From Clostridiaceae bacterium AM27-36LB (GTDB lineage: Bacteria; Bacillota; Clostridia; Lachnospirales; Lachnospiraceae), in the NCBI GenBank assembly GCA_003480725.1, contig QUJQ01000011.1, positions 10,693 to 74,692 on the forward strand: DNA of 64,000 nt. Reading direction: 5' to 3'. The position numbers were made by a program, and so were the translations under genes. The notes beneath the pieces are model-generated. The model was not told where the DNA came from. It searched no databases and worked only from the letters and a program-made list of their open reading frames with translations. Below, piece after piece: positions 16,008 through 21,938 of the stretch. Every line of letters begins with the position of its first letter. The stretch's first letter is position 1.

Positions 16008-16040
16008 GAAAAAAGCAGTCAATCCTAAGACTAACTGCTA
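16008..16040 (-). terminator. Terminator after the PH-like gene (copy 2 of a repeated hairpin)
   Basis: On the minus strand AGCAGT pairs with ACTGCT across a 14-base loop, followed by TTTTTT. Bases 16008-16039 are identical to 11595-11626. It lies between the PH-like gene and the coupling protein gene, so it would cut transcription of the transfer genes unless they are read through or have a promoter of their own. Confidence 0.7.
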
Positions 16041-16073
16041 AAATAATATAACTGTTTATTTGGGCGAAACGTA

Positions 16074-16559
16074 TTAGAGTAAATTTTTCTCTTTTAACAT
16101 TTCAAGAAATTCTTTATATCCAACACAGTCGCAAGAAACTGTACAAATTTTTTTGTTTCCTACAAATATTTTCAATCCTATTTGCTCTTTTTCTGTGCAA
16201 CGGGAAATATCATTAAATGAAATTTCTCTTGTTCTTCCAACAGCAGGAGTAATACGCAAATTATTTCCGTCAATTACTACCTTATGTCTTTTTAATGCCC
16301 ACGCACAAAATTCAATCAATAGAACAAAAATAGCAAAAACAACAGAGTGTCCCACCGTATTATCAAATCCCATGAACAATCCTAAAGCTATTGCAATTCC
16401 TACCATTATCAATGAACAAATATGACATACTGTTTGATAGGCGTGTGATACAAAAACAGTATTTGTGAATTTTTCTTTTTTAGTTGCTTTTTGTGTCTTA
16501 TCTAATACGAGAGATATAATAGGGACAACGAATACAGCAAATATAATAGCTCTTATCAT
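16074..16559 (-). CDS. PH-domain-like membrane protein (ICE cargo)
   Basis: 161 residues. An N-terminal helix (about 3-19) is followed by a pair of membrane helices (about 48-66 and 72-92). The soluble C-terminus has the shape of a bacterial PH/DUF6560-like fold (HKVVIDGNNLRITPAVG, EISFNDISRCTEK, LKIFVGNKKICTVSCD). The ATG at 16559 is chosen over a GTG three codons upstream because AAGGAG lies 8 bases before it. The function is unknown. It has its own promoter and terminator and sits between genes that are adjacent in Tn916, so it is probably an independent cargo cassette. Confidence 0.65.
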   Translation of the reverse strand: MIRAIIFAVFVVPIISLVLDKTQKATKKEKFTNTVFVSHAYQTVCHICSLIMVGIAIALGLFMGFDNTVGHSVVFAIFVLLIEFCAWALKRHKVVIDGNNLRITPAVGRTREISFNDISRCTEKEQIGLKIFVGNKKICTVSCDCVGYKEFLEMLKEKNLL

Positions 16560-16596
16560 AAACAGCACTCCTTATAATTAAATTTTTCATACCCAT

Positions 16597-16625
16597 ATTA
16601 TAACAGTTTTATATATCCGCTACAA
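16597..16625 (-). promoter_or_regulatory. Promoter of the PH-like gene
   Basis: On the minus strand a perfect -10, TATAAT (16602-16597), follows a weaker -35, TTGTAG (16625-16620), with 17 bases between. Transcription would start close to the right inverted repeat of the cassette. The prediction rests mainly on the exact -10 and spacing. Confidence 0.5.
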
Positions 16626-16645
16626 CGAAAATCTATTCAGCAAGC

Positions 16646-17029
16646 CTATTTTTTCGGCTGTCCCTGCGGTGTATGGTTCTGTGGACTGCCTACGTTTTGA
16701 TTGCCTTTATTCTTCAATACAATATCCTCTGCCTTTACATACCAGTCCACATCTGCACCCGTATAGGTCTTTCTTGATACCGTATCGGCTACTGGATTGA
16801 CAAGCTCCACAACTGCATTGTACGGAAATTCTCTTAACGGTACTTCTGGCGGTACAGACACGGGGATAATTCCACCATGCAAACTGCACTTCAAATCATA
16901 GATACGCTTTTTAAGCTGGGTACTCGGTGTCCCGTCCTCATTCTGTAAGAACACATCACGCACCGCTGTAAATTTTAATTCTCCAAATGTTTTCTCTTTG
17001 TCAATAACAAACCCGTTTGATAATCTCAT
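16646..17029 (-). CDS. YdcP/DUF961-family protein (Tn916 Orf22)
   Basis: 127 residues. The core is a DUF961/YdcP fold with KTFGELKFTAVRDVF, KKRIYDLKCSLHGGIIPVSV and the C-terminal ADVDWYVKAEDIVL. A glutamine/asparagine-rich tail follows. It is a paralogue of the protein encoded just upstream (compare YNLYSDVQKGENVVVEIP and YVLVADDIVAVEE). These early transfer-module proteins are needed for conjugation in related elements, but their exact role is not settled. Confidence 0.9.
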   Translation of the reverse strand: MRLSNGFVIDKEKTFGELKFTAVRDVFLQNEDGTPSTQLKKRIYDLKCSLHGGIIPVSVPPEVPLREFPYNAVVELVNPVADTVSRKTYTGADVDWYVKAEDIVLKNKGNQNVGSPQNHTPQGQPKK

Positions 17030-17044
17030 AAATTCTTCACTCCT

Positions 17045-17371
17045 TTACTTTTCTTCAACTGCTACAATATCATCAGCAACTAACACATAATCGGTATGTC
17101 CCATATCCCCGATTGCATAACCTCTGCCGTATAACTTCGGATTGACAAGTTTTACTTTCTGTTCATACTTGAACTTTTTTTCGCCAGCCTGCACGGGAAT
17201 TTCTACCACAACATTTTCGCCTTTCTGTACGTCAGAATAAAGGTTATAGCTTCGTCTTGCTAAGACCCTGCGGTTATTTTTATCTCTTTCAAAGACTGGC
17301 TCACTTTCGCCTGCAAATTCAAGAGTTCCAAAAGACTGTACCATATCTGGCACGACATATTTCATTTCCAT
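17045..17371 (-). CDS. YdcP/DUF961-family protein (Tn916 Orf23)
   Basis: 108 residues. It has SFGTLEFAGES, RRSYNLYSDVQKGENVVVEI and a C-terminal DYVLVADDIVAVEEK, matching Orf23 of Tn916 in length and position. It lies 15 bases upstream of its paralogue. It is a cytoplasmic protein with no obvious catalytic motif. A GAAACGAGG-like site precedes the ATG. Confidence 0.9.
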   Translation of the reverse strand: MEMKYVVPDMVQSFGTLEFAGESEPVFERDKNNRRVLARRSYNLYSDVQKGENVVVEIPVQAGEKKFKYEQKVKLVNPKLYGRGYAIGDMGHTDYVLVADDIVAVEEK

Positions 17372-17392
17372 ATTGTTTTACCTCGTTTCTTT

Positions 17393-17593
17393 CTATTTTT
17401 GATAAATTGATTGTGATTTCTTATTCTGGCGGTTTGGGAAGTACCAGCAATCCCACAGATAGTAAAGGGTAAAATCAATGCTTACGCACCCTTGACTATC
17501 CGTGTTCTTGCAGGTTGTTGGCAGACAAGCCAGAATAAGCGGAAGTCTGCCGTTTGACAACTTCGGCGGAGAGCGTGATTTTTCTTTTCTCAT
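17393..17593 (-). CDS. Doubtful 66-codon frame between adhesin and Orf23
   Basis: The frame starts 12 bases after the adhesin stop with AAGGCGG 8 bases before the ATG, and fills most of the 234-base gap. Its composition is odd for a protein of this element: rich in Cys and Trp (LACLPTTCKNTDSQGC, YYLWDCWYFPNRQ), with no helix or fold pattern I recognise. It may instead be non-coding leader for the transfer genes. It is listed because position and ribosome site permit translation. Confidence 0.25.
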   Translation of the reverse strand: MRKEKSRSPPKLSNGRLPLILACLPTTCKNTDSQGCVSIDFTLYYLWDCWYFPNRQNKKSQSIYQK

Positions 17594-17605
17594 ACCGTTA
17601 CCGCC

Positions 17606-20600
17606 TTATGATTTTTTCATTTTACGGCGTTTGTAGAAGAAGATACCTGCCAGTCCAGCACCAGAGGTCAAAAGAAGTGCAAGCAGTCCGTAAAGGTTTG
17701 TGTTATCGCCCGTTTTGGGACTGTCGCTCGGTCTGTTTGGCTTTTCTGGTGTCGGTGGTGTTTCGGGTTTCTCTGGTTCTTTTGGCTTTTCCTTAAAGGT
17801 AATCGTCTGTCCCTTATCCTCAATATCCTTATGCTCGGTAACTTTCTTCGGATCGTCTGGATTGCTTAAATCGTACAATTCTTCAAAAGTTACAAGCTGT
17901 TTGCCGTCAAGGGAAGTAGCGTCAAGGGTAAAGGCAACTTCCACTTTCATAGTTTCGCTGTCAGCAGTAAAAGTGTAATCACTTTCCACACGTTTCCCAT
18001 TGATAAGAAGCTCGGCATTTTCTTTTTTCAACATCTGCCAGCCCACCAGTTTGTACTGTGTACCGACTTCTAAGCCCTCTAAGGTTACGGTATCAATGAT
18101 TGTTACCTCTTTTCCAGCTTCAAGCTCTTTGTTGCCGTCCTTATCGGTAGCAGTCGTATGAATTTTGATGATACGCTCTGTGATAAGTACGGTCTGCCCG
18201 TCGTCCTCAATGTCTTTATGCTCCGCAACTTTCACGGGTTCGTCTGGATTGCTGAAATCATACAATTCTTCAAAGGTAACAAGGTTCTTGCCACCTAAAG
18301 CAGACGCATTGAATATATAGGAAATTTCCACTTTCATTTCTTCATCATCAGCGACAAAGGTATAATCGTTTTCTACACGTTTCCCGTCAATGATAAGCTC
18401 GGCGTTTTCTTCCTTTAACATCTGCCAACCTTTCAACTGATACTTTGTGCCTTTTGTAAGCCCGTTTAATTTGACAGTATCAACGATTGTTACCTCTTTT
18501 CCTGCAAGGATAGTTTTTTCGCCGTCCTTGCTGGTCGCTGTGGTATGGATAGAGATTTCTTTTTCGTATTCATCAGTCAACGTTCCTAAATCAATCACAA
18601 GGTTATTTCTTGATACCACGATTTCAAAAGGTGGGATAAGTTCAAAGCCTTTGTTACTGTCGCAACGCATTTCTTCAATGATGTAGGTATCATAAGGTAA
18701 TGCACCCTTGCTGTCGTCTGGTTCAGAAGTTCCAAACCACACACCGTCCTCGCTGGTCTTGCCTGCGTTGGTATTGTGCTTATGCGAAGCCCATTCAGAA
18801 GAAGTGGAAAACTGCCCGTTATCATCAGTTACAACTATATGATTTTCGCCCGTTGTCTTGCTTGTGATCCTAAAAGGAACATCAGCAAGACGCTTGTGTG
18901 TGCCTGCACCGATTTTTACACCCTCAATATCTCCACGCTTAATCTGATTATAGATAGAATGGGCTTCGTCGGTTAAGTCCACGATTTTTCCATTTTCTGT
19001 GATTGTAAAATCAATCGGTTTTGCACCGTCTGTCAAATATCCGTCTGGTGCTTCGCTCTCAACGATACGGAAGTTTCCATAAGGTAAAAGGTCAGCAGAA
19101 GTAGAAGCGATACCCTCAATATCGGTACGAATTGTCTTTACCACTTCATTTTTCTTATAGAGCTTGCCCTCAACCAATACTGCATTATCATTTAAGGAAA
19201 TGATGTCAAAGGCAGTATCTTTTAAAGTTGCACTTCCTTGTGGTTTGGTATCGCCCGTTTCTAAATCTCGTTTCTGAATTTTCACACCGCCACGGATAAC
19301 CTTATCTGATACGGAAAACTGGTTACTTCCAGATAATACGGCAAGGTCGCCGTCCTCGGTAATCTGTGTAAGGTATAAGTCTTTTATCTGTTCGGACTTA
19401 TCGCCAGCCTGCATATATGCACCGTCTAACAAGTATCCGTTTGGAGCTTTTGTTTCTTCAACGGTTAGCGTTCCAAGTGGAAGAACCGCTTTACCGTCCT
19501 GCATATAGAAGCTATCGCCAGATACTTTGTATGCGTCCGCAAATTTTGTGATGTAGTGGGTTGACCCGTCGCTGTCTGTTTCAGCGATTGTCTTTGTAAC
19601 CCATGTACGAGTAGCTTCGGCAGGGAGATTGTCTTTATTATAGAAGCCTGCATAATACTTCCATGTAAATTCCGCACCTGCTAGAGAAGCGTTCCCCTGC
19701 GGATTGTCTTTCTGTGTTTCCATATCAATCTTGAAAAGCTCAATCAACGTGTCCGTTACTTTTGGTGTATCAGATACTTTCAAAGTCGCTGTTTTTCCAG
19801 CTTCAACCTTTAAGGAATATATAGTTTTATCTACTTTATATCCTGCTGGTGCGGATAATTCCTTGATATAGACTGTGCCTGCTTTTACCTCTACAACATC
19901 TGTATTTCCGTTTTCATCAGTCGTAAGAGTGGCAAGCTGTTTCGTGCAGTTCTTATCAGAAAAGACACCGTATGTTGCACCAGCGATAGAGTAATTCCCG
20001 TTACCGTCTGTAATGCTGGTATTACTGGTAGCCTTTTTAAGTTTCGCATTTCCGATATTTAACTTCGCCCAGAATTGCCCCAATTCCTGCCCCTCGCCAG
20101 AGTAGATATAACCGCCACATTCATAACGTCCTTTATTTTCTTTGACAAAGGCTCTTGCACCAGAGAAAACTTCGTCCTGCGTTGCCTTTGGAATTTCATC
20201 ATAAGAAGCTCTCACGTTGTCGCATTGCCAGCCAAGATGTACGCTCAATCTCTGCCAGACAACAAGCTGTCTTAAAAGGTAGGCGTGATTGTTGCTTATT
20301 CCGCTGTGGCTGTCTGTGTACTGTTTCACATATTCGATAGATAAGGCAACGTCGCTTATCTGGTCGGCACTCATACGGGTGCTTGCGTCAATTCTGGTCT
20401 TGTAGCCATTCCTAAAATCTGTGTTAATGTCGATACAGTAAGCGTCCTCGCCCTCGACGGTCAAATGTCCCTCGTTAAAAGTAGAACCAATCGAACCGTC
20501 ATTCATTACTTTTTCAACGATACCGACACGCTCTTTTGACTCCGTCCAGTATTGCTTGCTTTCTGCATGAACGGGTGTCGTCGGTAAAGTAGTAACGACA

Positions 20601-20650
20601 GTTGCAAGAGCTAAGAAGCCAGTACACAATCGTTTTAACATCTTTTTCAT
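17606..20650 (-). CDS. VaFE/SpaA-type cell-wall-anchored surface protein
   Basis: 1014 residues. A signal peptide (about 1-30, ending PVHAES) is followed by a thioester/adhesin-like N-terminal region. Several SpaA/prealbumin-like domains come next (ATYGVFSDKNCTKQL, then APAGYKVDKTIYSLK, APNGYLLDGAYM and APDGYLTDGAK). Two near-identical VaFE repeats follow (each with VTFEELYD and EHKDIED) and then a proline-rich spacer. The sorting signal is SPKTGD plus a hydrophobic helix and KRRKMKK. Isopeptide cross-links in such domains give strong surface fibres. ATG 20650 with GAAAGGAGC is chosen over a longer frame that would lack a signal peptide. It could help donor-recipient contact or host adhesion. 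Confidence 0.9.
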   Translation of the reverse strand: MKKMLKRLCTGFLALATVVTTLPTTPVHAESKQYWTESKERVGIVEKVMNDGSIGSTFNEGHLTVEGEDAYCIDINTDFRNGYKTRIDASTRMSADQISDVALSIEYVKQYTDSHSGISNNHAYLLRQLVVWQRLSVHLGWQCDNVRASYDEIPKATQDEVFSGARAFVKENKGRYECGGYIYSGEGQELGQFWAKLNIGNAKLKKATSNTSITDGNGNYSIAGATYGVFSDKNCTKQLATLTTDENGNTDVVEVKAGTVYIKELSAPAGYKVDKTIYSLKVEAGKTATLKVSDTPKVTDTLIELFKIDMETQKDNPQGNASLAGAEFTWKYYAGFYNKDNLPAEATRTWVTKTIAETDSDGSTHYITKFADAYKVSGDSFYMQDGKAVLPLGTLTVEETKAPNGYLLDGAYMQAGDKSEQIKDLYLTQITEDGDLAVLSGSNQFSVSDKVIRGGVKIQKRDLETGDTKPQGSATLKDTAFDIISLNDNAVLVEGKLYKKNEVVKTIRTDIEGIASTSADLLPYGNFRIVESEAPDGYLTDGAKPIDFTITENGKIVDLTDEAHSIYNQIKRGDIEGVKIGAGTHKRLADVPFRITSKTTGENHIVVTDDNGQFSTSSEWASHKHNTNAGKTSEDGVWFGTSEPDDSKGALPYDTYIIEEMRCDSNKGFELIPPFEIVVSRNNLVIDLGTLTDEYEKEISIHTTATSKDGEKTILAGKEVTIVDTVKLNGLTKGTKYQLKGWQMLKEENAELIIDGKRVENDYTFVADDEEMKVEISYIFNASALGGKNLVTFEELYDFSNPDEPVKVAEHKDIEDDGQTVLITERIIKIHTTATDKDGNKELEAGKEVTIIDTVTLEGLEVGTQYKLVGWQMLKKENAELLINGKRVESDYTFTADSETMKVEVAFTLDATSLDGKQLVTFEELYDLSNPDDPKKVTEHKDIEDKGQTITFKEKPKEPEKPETPPTPEKPNRPSDSPKTGDNTNLYGLLALLLTSGAGLAGIFFYKRRKMKKS

Positions 20651-20680
20651 AAATCTAATGCTCCTTTCATTTTGGGTAAT

Positions 20681-20706
20681 AAAATAGCCGTCCAATAAGA
20701 ACGGCT
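20681..20706 (-). terminator. Terminator-like hairpin in the adhesin leader (proximal)
   Basis: On the minus strand AGCCGT (20706-20701) pairs with ACGGCT (20691-20686), followed by ATTTTATT. It lies 31 bases before the adhesin start codon. Confidence 0.5.
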
Positions 20707-20714
20707 GGAAATAG

Positions 20715-20740
20715 AAAAGGAACGTCATGTTAGGCGTTCC
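20715..20740 (-). terminator. Terminator-like hairpin in the adhesin leader (distal)
   Basis: On the minus strand GGAACG (20740-20735) pairs with CGTTCC (20724-20719), followed by TTTTCTATTT. With the proximal hairpin it forms a tandem barrier to transcripts entering from the element's right end or the host. Confidence 0.5.
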
Positions 20741-20840
20741 ATAGTCTATAAGTTATTCAATTTTTTCTTGTTTCAATACTGATGTGTTGTACCATATCTT
20801 TGCATATCTAGGAAAACTTGCGTATCAAGGCTCATTCGTT

Positions 20841-20861
20841 AGTAGTAAATAAGTAGTAAAT
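20841..20861. repeat. Integrase arm-site direct repeats (DR-2 type)
   Basis: AGTAGTAAAT occurs at 20841-20850 and again at 20852-20861, an 11-base period. This matches the DR-2 sequence bound by the N-terminal arm-binding domain of Tn916 integrase (core AGTAGTAAAT). Its place, about 70 bases inside the inferred right end, fits Tn916. Confidence 0.85.
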
Positions 20862-20914
20862 TGATGTGTTTGTTTCCTTGAAAATGCTGATAGATACTGT
20901 GTTTTAGCGGATAA

Positions 20915-20940
20915 TCAGATTTTTATTGTGTTTTTTTCAT
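20915..20940. other. Inferred right end of the ICE / attachment junction
   Basis: The sequence changes from ICE leader to host leader within the T-rich stretch AGATTTTTATTGTGTTTTTTT followed by CATAAATA. Tn916-family integrases prefer T-rich/A-rich bent targets of this kind and leave no long duplication. The exact base cannot be fixed without the left end or an empty-site sequence. Confidence 0.5.
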
Positions 20941-20944
20941 AAAT

Positions 20945-21012
20945 ATTCAGCAAAACAATCGAAAGGTTGCGACGCAAAGCTATAGAGCCTGTAAAATGGC
21001 GGCTGGTTGCAC
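20945..21012 (+). promoter_or_regulatory. c-di-GMP-I (GEMM) riboswitch aptamer
   Basis: The conserved blocks appear in order: GCAAAAC; the first stem CAATC-GAAA-GGTTG with its GAAA tetraloop; GACGCAAAGC; AGAGCCTGTAA; ATGGCGGCTGGTTGC. This is the layout of the GEMM class I aptamer (in Vc2: GCAAACC, GAAA, GGGACGCAAAGCC, then GGTAGGTAGCGGGGTT). A strong terminator follows 14 bases later. It would make expression of the downstream lipoprotein and hybrid kinase depend on cyclic di-GMP. Its 5' edge is only about 5-30 bases from the ICE junction. Confidence 0.85.
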
Positions 21013-21026
21013 ACTTAAAGGTAATG

Positions 21027-21071
21027 GGAGCGCTATAGATTTATCGACTATGGTGCTCCTTTTGGTTTTTT
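21027..21071 (+). terminator. Riboswitch expression-platform terminator
   Basis: GGAGCGCTATAG and CTATGGTGCTCC form a 12-pair stem (two or three G-U pairs) with a 9-base loop, followed by TTTTGGTTTTTT. It lies between the aptamer and the first gene, so it is the likely on/off switch. Whether ligand promotes or blocks termination cannot be read directly. Confidence 0.85.
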
Positions 21072-21104
21072 CCTGTCTATGGCTTTTCGCCGGAAATCAC
21101 AAAC

Positions 21105-21938
21105 ATGAAGAGAAGAACAAATAAAATCAAAGAGATGATGACAGCCGGGCTTGTGTGCACGGCGATGGTACTGACTGTGGGGTGCGCAGAACAGACAGTT
21201 GTAAAAGAACAGAAAGCGGAATCCCTGCCGGTCATTGTTGTGGGAAGTGACAATTATCCACCGTTTAACTATTTGAATGCGGATGGGGATCCCACGGGAA
21301 TTGATGTGGAACTGGCAAAGGAAGCATTTTACAGAATGGGATATGAGGCGGAATTCAAGCTGATCAACTGGGAGGATAAAAAGGAATTGTTGGAGTCCGG
21401 GGAGATCGACTGCATCTGGGGCAGCTTTTCCATGGACGGACGCGAAGAGGAATATCAGTGGGCAGGACCATATATGACGAGCTATCAGGTGATCGCAGTG
21501 AGGACGGACAGTGATATTTATTCTCTGCAGGATCTGGAAGGAAAGACAGTGGCTGTGCAGTCAACCACAAAACCGGAAGAAATATTTCGGAAACATGAAG
21601 ATGCCAGGATCCCGCAGCTTGGAAAGGTGTTGTCTTTACGGAATCGGGATCTGATCTACACATTTTTAAGCAAAGGATATGCAGATGCAGTGGCAGCGCA
21701 TGATACGGCGGTAAAGCAGTTTATGAAGGACTATGATATGGAGTATCGGATCCTGGAGGAGCCGCTGCTGGTGGTGGGGCTTGGCGTGGCATTTGATAAA
21801 GAAGATGACCGTGGACTGGCACAGAAGCTGACAGAGACTTTTGAAGAAATGCGTGAGGATGGCACGATGCAGGAAATTATCGGAACATACACGAAAGATA
21901 CAGATTGTTGTCTGGAGGTACGCACGGATGAAACTTAA
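21105..21938 (+). CDS. Solute-binding lipoprotein (SBP_bac_3, amino-acid type)
   Basis: 277 residues. A lipoprotein signal (lipobox LTVGC, Cys27) is followed by a periplasmic-binding-protein type 2 fold of the amino-acid family: VGSDNYPPFNYLNADGDPTGIDVELAKEAF, GEIDCIWGSFSMDGREE, GKTVAVQSTTKPEEIF and GLGVAFDKEDD. No ABC permease or ATPase is nearby; instead the gene overlaps a hybrid histidine kinase by 11 bases. It is therefore more likely the ligand-sensing partner of that kinase than a transport component. Expression is predicted to be under the c-di-GMP riboswitch. Confidence 0.88.
   Translation: MKRRTNKIKEMMTAGLVCTAMVLTVGCAEQTVVKEQKAESLPVIVVGSDNYPPFNYLNADGDPTGIDVELAKEAFYRMGYEAEFKLINWEDKKELLESGEIDCIWGSFSMDGREEEYQWAGPYMTSYQVIAVRTDSDIYSLQDLEGKTVAVQSTTKPEEIFRKHEDARIPQLGKVLSLRNRDLIYTFLSKGYADAVAAHDTAVKQFMKDYDMEYRILEEPLLVVGLGVAFDKEDDRGLAQKLTETFEEMREDGTMQEIIGTYTKDTDCCLEVRTDET

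Larger units (their letters stand above)
16001..16595. repeat. 595-base cassette bounded by 13-base perfect inverted repeats
   Basis: TGGGTATGAAAAA at 16001-16013 and its exact complement TTTTTCATACCCA at 16583-16595 bracket the PH-like gene and its terminator. In the Tn916 order the genes on either side (Orf21 and Orf22) are neighbours, so the segment looks inserted. No transposase is inside and no clear target duplication flanks it. The right copy lies close to the transcription start of the PH-like gene. Chance is unlikely for 13 bases but cannot be excluded in AT-rich DNA. Confidence 0.5.
1..20930. mobile_element. Tn916-family integrative and conjugative element (transfer half, left part outside window)
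   Basis: The gene order on the minus strand follows the Tn916 transfer module: two YdcP proteins, FtsK-type coupling protein, oriT, MobT, TcpD, ArdA, TcpE, VirB4-like ATPase, VirB6-like protein, CwlT and TcpC. The start of an Orf7-like sigma factor lies at the left edge. At the right, two AGTAGTAAAT direct repeats match the Int arm sites known for Tn916. Host genes in a different style begin straight after. Where Tn916 has tet(M), this element has an ABC transporter module; VanZ, a PH-like protein, a second ArdA and a VaFE adhesin are further additions. The exact right junction is placed at 20,915-20,940 by inference. The integrase, excisionase and left end are not in the window, so whether the element is intact cannot be judged. 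Confidence 0.93.

Noticed and set aside
16001..16595. Insertion sequence or transposon at the PH-like cassette
   Set aside because: There is no transposase and no clear target duplication, so it is reported only as a repeat-bounded cassette.
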